Part shown: positions 57,277-64,000 of the stretch, piece after piece
Numbering within the stretch: position 1 is the stretch's first letter
Layout: each line of letters starts with the position of its first letter
NCBI GenBank assembly: GCA_023480735.1
Contig: JAMCXB010000067.1
Span: 1-64,000, forward strand
Source: Bacteroidota bacterium
GTDB lineage: Bacteria; Bacteroidota; Ignavibacteria; Kryptoniales; JAKASW01
Direction: 5' to 3'
DNA: 64,000 nucleotides
Notes under the pieces: model-generated
Told to the model about the DNA's origin: nothing
Database searches by the model: none
The model's input: only the letters and a program-made list of their open reading frames with translations
Made by a program: the position numbers and the translations under genes

Positions 57277-58451
57277 TTTTTCACCGCGGGAGTATAAGTT
57301 ACTATTAGCCTTGGCTTGAGGGAATCAGGTGCACTACCGTCATAGAGGAATCGAGAATCCACATTCTCCAGCTCGTTGTACTCGGCAATGAGGAATCCGT
57401 AGTTCTTATTGTTCAACATGTGCTGAACGATTGTGGTTACGTCAAAAGTATATTCATTATTTGAAACCAAAGCCACCGCCGAACCTCTCGTGCTGATCTG
57501 ATTTGTCGACGGGTCTGAGAGATAATACGCAATCAGCGTGTCTATGATACCGGTGTAAGAATAGGGCGCCTCTGCAGTAGAATCGAAATGCAGAGTAAGC
57601 AGGGCGCTGTTGACGATAGAATAATTCGGAATCTTACCCAGGTCGAAAATCAGGTTTTCCCTCAAACCTGTGCCTGACTGGACGATTTTGTACGGCCCCG
57701 GCGGAGCTACGGCAGCCAGCGTTGTATGCGCCACTGAAGTGGAATAATCCAGCGCGATATTGGAAGTATCCATGACACCGTTCAGCATATAAACTACCCG
57801 GCAAACAGGTGCAGAGGTAGAAATCGACGCCAACTGGGAATATACCGACAATACCCCGTTCACGCTCGTCGGTTTTATCACGAAACCGTTGTTTTTTATG
57901 GCCGTATCCTGGGTTGCGTTCGCCCAAAGTCTTACGACCGACGTATCCAACCCAATCATGACTGTCGAATCTGTTATCGTCTGCGATGATACGATGTTCG
58001 AGGCACCATGGCTCATCGCGGCTATGCTATCCCACGTAACAGTCGTGTAGTTCCACGAGCTATCCATCGAGTAACCGTTAAACATAAGTTTCATGGCGTT
58101 ATTCCCCGAAGGATCCAACGTATAGGGGCCTCGCGTCATAATAATAGTCGCCGACAATATCGACTCGGCACCGTAGACAGGATTGAAAGCGGAGAATCGC
58201 ATCAAGAGGTCCGCTTCGGTCCACGGAACCATTCCGAGTGATAGTATCTCGCTCGAGCCTGTAGCGAGACCGTTGTTTACCTGCGAACTTGTTGTCTTGA
58301 GTGAGTCAAGAACTGAATCCAGATATTGGGGAACCAGCGTGCTGTCATAGGCGACAAGCCATGAGCCGGTCTGGTTCACCCTGTTGTTGCAGCCCAGTAA
58401 CACCAGCGCCAGCAGTCCGGCCACAATGGAGCCTTCAATTATTCGCTTCAA
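57273..58451 (-). CDS. DNRLRE-type lipoprotein
   Basis: A 392-residue lipoprotein: signal sequence with lipobox LVLLGC (about 16-21, Cys21). The body is rich in Ser, Thr and Asn, with two repeats of the DNRLRE-like architecture: LLMRFSAFNPVYGAESILSATIIM near 85 and NLIFDLGKIPNYSIVNSALLTL near 280, and a final DSLKPRLIVTYTP that is a usual ending of such domains. It is probably at the cell surface or periplasmic face and acts with the barrel encoded next. Function unknown. Confidence 0.78.
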   Translation of the reverse strand: MKRIIEGSIVAGLLALVLLGCNNRVNQTGSWLVAYDSTLVPQYLDSVLDSLKTTSSQVNNGLATGSSEILSLGMVPWTEADLLMRFSAFNPVYGAESILSATIIMTRGPYTLDPSGNNAMKLMFNGYSMDSSWNYTTVTWDSIAAMSHGASNIVSSQTITDSTVMIGLDTSVVRLWANATQDTAIKNNGFVIKPTSVNGVLSVYSQLASISTSAPVCRVVYMLNGVMDTSNIALDYSTSVAHTTLAAVAPPGPYKIVQSGTGLRENLIFDLGKIPNYSIVNSALLTLHFDSTAEAPYSYTGIIDTLIAYYLSDPSTNQISTRGSAVALVSNNEYTFDVTTIVQHMLNNKNYGFLIAEYNELENVDSRFLYDGSAPDSLKPRLIVTYTPAVKK

Positions 58452-59004
58452 TTTTCTTTCTTACAAAGTTTGTGACAGTATCGTGAAGATTCTTAGCAAG
58501 ATAATCTATTTTGATTCCGCCGTCAATGCACCGATGGTAGTCGGACTCCCCATATCCGGTCAAAACCAGGGACGTGAAAGCGCCGGCGTTTTCACCGCAT
58601 TTCACATCGCTCCATTTGTCACCGACAACAAATGATTCCGAAAGATCTATATCGAACTGATCCTTTGCGCGGAGAAGCATCCCAATATCGGGTTTCCTGC
58701 AAGTGCACTGGACACCGGCGGAATTCGGATAGTGGGGGCAGTAATATACTGCATCAACCTTTGCCCCTCTCTGCGCCAGCATCTCTACAAGACGGGCGTT
58801 GACAGCATTCACTTGTGCCGCCGTCATGATGCCTCTTGCTACGCCGGATTGATTCGATATTATAACCACTTTCAGCCCGAGGCCGTTGGCTATTGCTATA
58901 GCCTCGGGGGAATTTTCGATGAACTCAAGCTGATCAGGGTTGCTTAGGTAGTCTTTGTCGATGTTGATCGTCCCGTCACGATCGATAAATATTGCCCGGG
59001 TCAC
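58435..59004 (-). CDS. gmhB: D-glycero-D-manno-heptose 1,7-bisphosphate 7-phosphatase
   Basis: Removes the 7-phosphate in ADP-heptose synthesis for the LPS core. A 189-residue HAD-IIIA protein: FIDRDGTINID (6-16) with Asp8 and Asp10, ISNQSGVARG (about 50-59) and the zinc loop CPHYPN...CTCRKPDIGM (about 93-115). It overlaps glgA by four bases and the lipoprotein gene by 17. Histidinol-phosphatase relatives exist, but the zinc loop fits GmhB. It supplies heptose for GT9 enzymes such as those at 17-19 kb (inference). Confidence 0.88.
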   Translation of the reverse strand: MTRAIFIDRDGTINIDKDYLSNPDQLEFIENSPEAIAIANGLGLKVVIISNQSGVARGIMTAAQVNAVNARLVEMLAQRGAKVDAVYYCPHYPNSAGVQCTCRKPDIGMLLRAKDQFDIDLSESFVVGDKWSDVKCGENAGAFTSLVLTGYGESDYHRCIDGGIKIDYLAKNLHDTVTNFVRKKIEANN

Positions 59005-60485
59005 TTGTCAAGGATCTTGGTATACAGCTCGGCATACTGTCTCGCGGAGTTTGTCCAGGAAAAATCCTCTGCCATAGCGTTCCGCATGATCTTCTGCCAG
59101 TTTTTCTGATCGCCAAAAAACGTCAATGCTCTTGAGAGCGCCTTGACCACTTCATCCGGTTTGTACTCGTCGAAGAAGAAGCCGGTCCCGGTTCCCTTCT
59201 GCGGATTTACTTCCTTCACGGTGTCGGCCAGGCCGCCCGTCCGTCTGACAACCGGTATTGTCCCGTATTTGAGACTATATAATTGATTCAAGCCGCAGGG
59301 TTCAAACTTGCTCGGCATAAGAAAAATATCCGATGCGCCTTCAATCAGGTGGGAGAGCTCATCGTCATAGGCAAGCTGCAGAACAAACTTGTCAGGATAC
59401 TTCTTTGCCAGAGCTTCGAGTTTAGCATGATATTGTTTCTCGCCCGTCCCGAGGAGTATGACCTGAACGTTCATTTTCATGACCTCGGGAAATGCATCGA
59501 TAACCAGATCTATTCCCTTTTGTTCAACCAGGCGGGATACCATGCCTATCAGCGGAGTTTGAGAATCGAACTTTTTATTGAATCTCTTCAGCAGATATTT
59601 CTTGTTCTCAACCTTTGCGTCCAGCGTTTTAACGCTATATTTGAAGGGTATGTATTGATCCGTGTCAGGGTTCCAAATCGTATAGTCGATGCCGTTAACG
59701 ATTCCCGTGAAGAATTTCTTCCTCTTCTTAAGGACGCCATCCATGCCGCAGCCGTATTCGTCGCTCTCAGAAATTTCCTTTGCATAAGTCTGGCTGACAG
59801 TAGTTATGTAATCGGAATACACGAGCCCGGCTTTCAGGAAGCTGAACTTATCGAAGAATTCAGCCCCTTCCTGACTGAACACGTCTGCCGGAAGTCCGGT
59901 TTTCGCAAACATCTCCTTTGGGAAATTACCCTGATACGCCACATTGTGAATTGTGAAGACGGTCCTGATGTTCTTGAAGAATGGGTCGGCACCGTAAATC
60001 TTCTTCAGATATGCGGGGACGAGCCCTGTTTGCCAGTCATTACAATGGATTATGTGCGGCGCCCATCCAAGCCGCTTCAGGATTTCGAAGATGCCGCGGG
60101 AATAGAAAATAAATCTCTCGTCGTTGTCCGAATAGTCCTTCTTAGTCTTCGGATCCTGATAGATGCCTGCTCTGCCGAAAAATTCCGAACTGTCGATGAA
60201 GTATATCTGGACCTTCGTCCGTTCTCCGATGAGGAAAGAGGATTTTACATTCAGTTTCGCATCCTTTTTCCCAATCGGGATATCAATGTCTTTGAGGCGG
60301 ATAATCTCATGAATGCGGAATTTCCGCTCGTTGACAAATCCATAACGGGGGATTGCAAGCCGGACATCATTACCGATTTCTTTTAACGCCTGCGGCAATG
60401 CGCTGGCAACATCGGCCAATCCGCCAGTTTTCGCAAAGGGAAAGACTTCCGAGGATAAGAATAAAACATTGAGGGGCTGAGTCAT
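59001..60485 (-). CDS. glgA: Glycogen synthase (ADP-glucose type)
   Basis: Adds glucose from ADP-glucose to glycogen. A 494-residue GT5 enzyme. LFLSSEVFPFAKTGGLADV (8-26) contains the ADP-glucose loop KTGGL; HNVAYQGNFP (about 184-193), GIVNGIDYTIWNP (about 262-274) and SKFEPCGLNQLYSLKYG (about 392-408) follow. It heads the glgA-gmhB-lipoprotein-barrel-rpiB-glyA-tatC run. No branching enzyme or pyrophosphorylase is nearby. Confidence 0.94.
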   Translation of the reverse strand: MTQPLNVLFLSSEVFPFAKTGGLADVASALPQALKEIGNDVRLAIPRYGFVNERKFRIHEIIRLKDIDIPIGKKDAKLNVKSSFLIGERTKVQIYFIDSSEFFGRAGIYQDPKTKKDYSDNDERFIFYSRGIFEILKRLGWAPHIIHCNDWQTGLVPAYLKKIYGADPFFKNIRTVFTIHNVAYQGNFPKEMFAKTGLPADVFSQEGAEFFDKFSFLKAGLVYSDYITTVSQTYAKEISESDEYGCGMDGVLKKRKKFFTGIVNGIDYTIWNPDTDQYIPFKYSVKTLDAKVENKKYLLKRFNKKFDSQTPLIGMVSRLVEQKGIDLVIDAFPEVMKMNVQVILLGTGEKQYHAKLEALAKKYPDKFVLQLAYDDELSHLIEGASDIFLMPSKFEPCGLNQLYSLKYGTIPVVRRTGGLADTVKEVNPQKGTGTGFFFDEYKPDEVVKALSRALTFFGDQKNWQKIMRNAMAEDFSWTNSARQYAELYTKILDK

Positions 60486-60654
60486 TTCATACCATGATTT
60501 GTTTTCCTAAAATATCAAAAAAAAGCCTTACAATCAATTACATTTACCGCATCCGTAGACAATCCGCTCCCGGCCAGCCGTAAGCATTCAAGGGAAATAG
60601 TGGAGATGGTACGGTTAGCCCCCTCCCCGGCTCCCGGAGCCCGACAAAAACGCC

Positions 60655-60774
60655 GTAACCCCACACTTATGGTTTCTCGCCAAGCCGCGAGCTCGCAAGG
60701 CGAACCGCTCGTCAACATTTCTTTGCGTTCTTGGCGCCTTTGCGAGAGAAATAACCCTTTCAGTGAGGCATTAC
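60655..60774 (+). mobile_element. MITE-like element, copy 3 (120 bp)
   Basis: Third member of the family at 4776 and 12683, same orientation as copy 2. Flanked by the exact 8-bp direct repeat AAAACGCC at 60647-60654 and 60775-60782. It differs from copy 2 mainly by an insertion in the centre; the last 60 or so bases are identical. It lies between divergent glgA and MBL genes, in the 363-base gap 60486-60848; the AT-rich sequence 60810-60848 may hold the MBL promoter. Confidence 0.84.
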
Positions 60775-60848
60775 AAAACGCCCGCCTTCTCACCTTGAAT
60801 CACGAACGGGCATAAAATATATTGGTTTATACTTGTTGAGCTAGTGGA

Positions 60849-62246
60849 ATGCGATTACAATTCATAGGCGCCGCACAAACTGTTACCGGGTCGATGCATC
60901 TTCTCGAGGTCAACGGGAAGAAAGTTTTGCTTGAATGCGGGTTCTATCACGGCAAACGGTCCGAGACCATAAGAATAAACAGGAACTTTGATTTCTTCCG
61001 TCCGGAAGAGATCGACACCGTTGTCCTGTCCCATGCGCATATCGATCATAGTGGCAACCTGCCGAACCTCGTGAAGAAGGGTTTCTCAGGGACAATTTAC
61101 GCCACCCCCGCAACCCGTGATCTCGCGGGCATCATGCTGACTGACAGCGCGAAGATTCAGGAACAGGACGCGCAGTTCCTGAATAAGAAACTCCAGAGGA
61201 GAGGAGAACCTCTCATAGAGCCGCTTTACGATACCGAGGACGCACTTTCCGTGATGCCTCTCTTCATCTCGGTTTCGTACCACAGGGAAACAACTATTGC
61301 CGACGGTGTCAAACTGAGTTTTCTTGACGCGGGACACATACTTGGTAGTGCGATTGTGCAATTACGCATCCAGGACGACGGAAAGGAGAAAACACTCCTT
61401 TTCACCGGAGACCTCGGACGAAGAGGACTGCCCATCTTGAAAGACCCCGAAGCCGTTGAAGAAGCAGACCTGCTTATTACTGAGAGCACTTACGGGGGAA
61501 GACTGCACGACCCTATCGAGGGAATGCAAGGCAAGCTTCGCGAAGTAATCCTGAGAACTGTCTCCAGAGGCGGCAAAGTTATCATCCCGGCTTTCAGTGT
61601 CGAGAGGACGCAGGAGATTACCTATACACTTCATCGGTTGTTCAACAGCAATATACTTCCGCGCATACCGGTTTTCGTCGACAGTCCCCTTTCTGTAAAC
61701 GCCACTGAAGTGTTTCGGCTGCATCCCGAATGTTTCAATGCCGACGTCTACAAAATGGTTCTGGGTCACGACGACCCGTTTGGATTCGAGTACATTCGCT
61801 ATATCCAATCTGTCGAGGAGTCTAAGAGACTCAACGATATTCACGAGCCCGTGATAATCATATCCGCATCCGGCATGTGTGAAAGCGGAAGAATACTCCA
61901 TCATCTGGCGAACAATGCAGACAATCCGAAAAACACAATTTTAATAGTCGGATATCAGGCACCCGATACTCTCGGGAGGCGCATCCTTGATAGGCAGCCC
62001 ACGGTAAAAATATTCGGTGAGGATTATCCTTTAAGGGCAGAAGTCGTCGAAATGCATTCCTTCTCCGCCCACGCGGATCACAATGATCTCGTTGCCTTCG
62101 CGAATAATTTCGACAAGAAGAAACTAAGGAATATTTTCCTAGTACACGGTGAGAAAGAAGAACAAAGCGCACTCTCACAATCGCTAAACCAAATCGGATT
62201 CAAGAACGTCGTTGCTCCGAGGAAGGGAGAGGAATTTAATATTTGA
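60849..62246 (+). CDS. Metallo-beta-lactamase/beta-CASP ribonuclease
   Basis: A 465-residue RNA-processing exonuclease/endonuclease of the CPSF73-like class. MBL motif 2 is LSHAHIDHSG (about 58-67), motif 3 LDAGHILGS (about 157-165) and motif 4 TGDLGRRG; the beta-CASP segment includes VDSPLSVNATEVF and SASGMCESGRILHHL, and SFSAHADHNDL provides the final histidine. It acts on RNA in the cytoplasm, substrate unknown. It starts the operon MBL-SDR-nucleoside hydrolase; the stop overlaps the next start as TTGA. Confidence 0.92.
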   Translation: MRLQFIGAAQTVTGSMHLLEVNGKKVLLECGFYHGKRSETIRINRNFDFFRPEEIDTVVLSHAHIDHSGNLPNLVKKGFSGTIYATPATRDLAGIMLTDSAKIQEQDAQFLNKKLQRRGEPLIEPLYDTEDALSVMPLFISVSYHRETTIADGVKLSFLDAGHILGSAIVQLRIQDDGKEKTLLFTGDLGRRGLPILKDPEAVEEADLLITESTYGGRLHDPIEGMQGKLREVILRTVSRGGKVIIPAFSVERTQEITYTLHRLFNSNILPRIPVFVDSPLSVNATEVFRLHPECFNADVYKMVLGHDDPFGFEYIRYIQSVEESKRLNDIHEPVIIISASGMCESGRILHHLANNADNPKNTILIVGYQAPDTLGRRILDRQPTVKIFGEDYPLRAEVVEMHSFSAHADHNDLVAFANNFDKKKLRNIFLVHGEKEEQSALSQSLNQIGFKNVVAPRKGEEFNI

Positions 62247-63085
62247 CAAAAATACTGATTACAGGGGGCTCCGGTCTTGTTGGAAAATACGTCGCGCGAA
62301 GTCTTGCGGTGAAACATGACGTGGCCGTGGCAGACAAAGTCGAACCGGGCTTTGACGTTAAATTTTATAAGGTTGATGTCACTGACAGCAGTACACTAAG
62401 AAACATGGAGGGAGCTTTCGACGCTGTCCTTCATCTCGCCGGCATACCACATCCTTTGAACGACCCGCCCGCAGACGTGTTCCATGTCAATGCGTTCGGT
62501 ACCTTCAATATTCTGCAATTTGCCGCCGACAAGAACATCAGGAAGGTTGTTCTCGCCTCGAGTGAATCGACGCTTGGCTTCGCATTTGCCAGACGGCCTC
62601 ACTCTCCGCTCTACTTCCCTATCGACGAACAGCATCCGTTGGAACCCCAGGATGCATACGGCTTGAGCAAGGTCTGCTCCGAAGAGATCCTGAAGAGTTT
62701 CTCGAGAGGGTACGGAATTCAGACCATCGCCCTTCGTTTTCCCTGGATTTGGGTTCCTGAAGACAGAGAACGCAATAGGTACCGGAAACTCATTTCCGAG
62801 TACGCGGACTGGTATAAGAACTTGTGGGCCTGGGTGGGTGTGCACGATGTGGCACAGGCGTTCGCAAGGGCAATTGCATATAAGGGCGATCGATTTGACC
62901 GTTTCTTTATCACGGCGAATGACAACTGGACAGGTCATCCATCAAGAGAGCTAATAGGGGAGTTTTACAGCACTTCGCAGATTGTGCACACAATGAAAGG
63001 TACGTGCAGCCTGATCTCCAGCGATCTGGCAAAAGTCGTCTTGAAGTATTCTCCGGAAGAAAAAGTCTCAGACGTACTTGATTGA
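62243..63085 (+). CDS. NAD(P)-dependent epimerase/dehydratase (extended SDR)
   Basis: A 280-residue short-chain dehydrogenase of the extended type. ITGGSGLVGKYVARSL (about 5-20) is the Rossmann loop, HLAGIPHP (about 67-74) the cofactor contact, and YGLSKVCSEE (about 137-146) the Tyr-x3-Lys pair. It starts with TTG in the MBL stop and ends in TTGA with the hydrolase start. Related proteins include uronate dehydrogenase-like and sugar epimerases; the substrate is unknown. Confidence 0.85.
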   Translation: MTKILITGGSGLVGKYVARSLAVKHDVAVADKVEPGFDVKFYKVDVTDSSTLRNMEGAFDAVLHLAGIPHPLNDPPADVFHVNAFGTFNILQFAADKNIRKVVLASSESTLGFAFARRPHSPLYFPIDEQHPLEPQDAYGLSKVCSEEILKSFSRGYGIQTIALRFPWIWVPEDRERNRYRKLISEYADWYKNLWAWVGVHDVAQAFARAIAYKGDRFDRFFITANDNWTGHPSRELIGEFYSTSQIVHTMKGTCSLISSDLAKVVLKYSPEEKVSDVLD

Positions 63086-64000
63086 CCCGAATCATTATTG
63101 ACACCGATGCAGGCGTAGATGACAGCTTGGCCATCATCTACGCCGCACGTTCACCTGAGCTGCATGTTGAAATGATCTCGACGGTATCAGGGAATGTGCC
63201 GGTAGAGGAGGTCACGCAAAATGTGTTGCTGCTGAGAAGGCTCCTGACCCTCGACGCAGACATCAGTTCCGGAGCGGCCCTCCCGCTGAAGAAGCAACTT
63301 GTTACTGCACCGGAAGTCCACGGTGCCGATGGGCTCGGAGGCTATCGCAGGCAAACTAATACCAATTTCAACGACTGGAAAACCGCGGATGCTGCGGAGA
63401 AAATTGTCGAAGCGGCCCGTCGGCTGCGAAAGGAACTAACTATCGTTTCCATTGGCCCGATGACGAACATCGCCCGCGCTGTTGGGCTGGACACCGATGC
63501 GATGCGCGGCATCAGGGGGATAATTCAAATGGGAGGTGTATTCCATGGTTATGGAAATACCACCACTTTTACCGAATTCAACATCTTTGTCGATCCTGAT
63601 GCCGCGGATTTCGTACTGAAGAGCGGTGTAAGAGTGAGATTCGTACCGTTGGACCTGACAGAAAAGATTTTTATGCCGCGCAATATTCTCACTTCTCTCT
63701 TAAATTCAACGAGAGAAATGACCGGTGAATTGAAGAAACTTGTCAGACAGTCTGTGTCTTATTACATGGCCTACCACCGTCTTACAGATAAATTGGACGG
63801 GTGTTTCCTTCATGATCCTGTTACCGTCGCGGCAGCCGTGAACCCGGCGTGGTTTCGGTTTGTTGATGCCTTTGTCTCAGTGGAAACGACAGGCGCACTG
63901 ACATCCGGCATGACTCTGGCAGACTTCAGAACTAAGAAGCAAAGGAGCAACAGCGCGATTGCCGTAGGGATCAACGGCCGGATGTTTCTTCAGGATTTCG
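63082..64000 (+). CDS. Inosine-uridine preferring nucleoside hydrolase, cut by window end
   Basis: Cleaves the N-glycosidic bond of ribonucleosides. The frame opens at TTG 63082 in the SDR stop (TTGA) and stays open to base 64000, giving about 306 residues so far against a usual 310-330, so only a short C-terminus is missing. IIDTDAGVDDSLAI (about 4-17) binds calcium, EVHGADGLGG (about 75-84) and IGPMTNIARA (about 126-135) follow, and FNIFVDPDAAD and FLHDPVTVAAA complete the active site. Substrate specificity is open. Confidence 0.9.
   Translation, partial: MTRIIIDTDAGVDDSLAIIYAARSPELHVEMISTVSGNVPVEEVTQNVLLLRRLLTLDADISSGAALPLKKQLVTAPEVHGADGLGGYRRQTNTNFNDWKTADAAEKIVEAARRLRKELTIVSIGPMTNIARAVGLDTDAMRGIRGIIQMGGVFHGYGNTTTFTEFNIFVDPDAADFVLKSGVRVRFVPLDLTEKIFMPRNILTSLLNSTREMTGELKKLVRQSVSYYMAYHRLTDKLDGCFLHDPVTVAAAVNPAWFRFVDAFVSVETTGALTSGMTLADFRTKKQRSNSAIAVGINGRMFLQDF

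Noticed and set aside
59283-60386. Long open frame (367 codons) antisense to glgA
   Set aside because: Antisense to a clear glycogen synthase; no ribosome site or protein-like pattern.
60515-60793. Minus-strand frame through MITE copy 3 coding an SQRRQERKEM-like peptide, and a similar one at 12691-12873
   Set aside because: The shared peptide arises only because both frames cross the same repeat; flanks differ and there is no ribosome site.

Overview
The window reads as a contiguous chromosome segment of a Gram-negative, diderm member of the FCB (Bacteroidota/Chlorobi/Ignavibacteria) group, most like an Ignavibacteria or Kryptonia-type lineage. This is inferred from gene content, not from a search. 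Supporting points are a PorV/PorQ-type barrel, lipid A genes (lpxB, lpxK), heptose and GT9 genes, the alternative GlmU-like transferase of Bacteroidota, and an atp operon that carries atpB-E-F-H-A-G but no atpD or atpC. Clear Shine-Dalgarno sequences precede several genes and many starts are TTG. The content is mostly housekeeping. No prophage, CRISPR array, rRNA or tRNA was seen.

Layout. 1-2.8 kb: argC-argB and two small membrane proteins. 2.9-4.7 kb: an AtuA-like pair. 5-11.1 kb: an amino-sugar region (GlmU-like transferase, nagB, a divergent NagB-like/PIG-L-like fusion, nagA) with a strong palindromic operator candidate between the divergent genes. 11.2-13.3 kb: rpe, a PASTA membrane protein and an HNH nuclease. 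13.9-15.9 kb: ptb-buk. 16-19.3 kb: a PorV-like barrel and two divergent GT9 glycosyltransferases. 19.3-24.4 kb: a tightly overlapped operon glyS-DUF2461-glycerate kinase-rlmD. 24.7-27 kb: smpB, tyrS, pyruvoyl-dependent arginine decarboxylase. 27-33.8 kb: M23 peptidase, bactofilin, atpZ, atpI, atpBEFHAG. 34-36.4 kb: a biotin-dependent carboxyltransferase and a secreted unknown. 36.4-41 kb: ispD, queA, ppdK. 41-51.4 kb: a compact minus-strand run of a GH2-like membrane protein, smc, HAD phosphatase, methyltransferase, lpxB, lpxK and a C26 amidotransferase. 51.5-60.5 kb: patatin, polyprenyl synthetase, and glgA-gmhB-lipoprotein-barrel-rpiB-glyA-tatC. 60.8-64 kb: MBL ribonuclease, SDR and a nucleoside hydrolase cut by the window end.

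Two things stand out. First, three copies of a 112-120 bp non-coding element with inverted termini, each bounded by a different exact 8-bp target duplication: a MITE-like family with no transposase in the window. Second, several highly conserved genes carry small indels. tyrS appears to have 11 extra nt, atpA 2, ppdK 17 between short repeats, a barrel gene probably lacks 1 nt, and smc has an exact in-frame 21-bp tandem duplication. All four frame breaks put the downstream half in the -1 frame. Consensus error, a local duplication process and recoding are all possible, and raw reads would decide.

Functionally the genes link envelope building (lipid A, heptose, GT9 sugars, Tat export, bactofilin with M23), amino-sugar recycling, acyl-CoA and butyryl-phosphate metabolism, glycogen synthesis and energy conservation.
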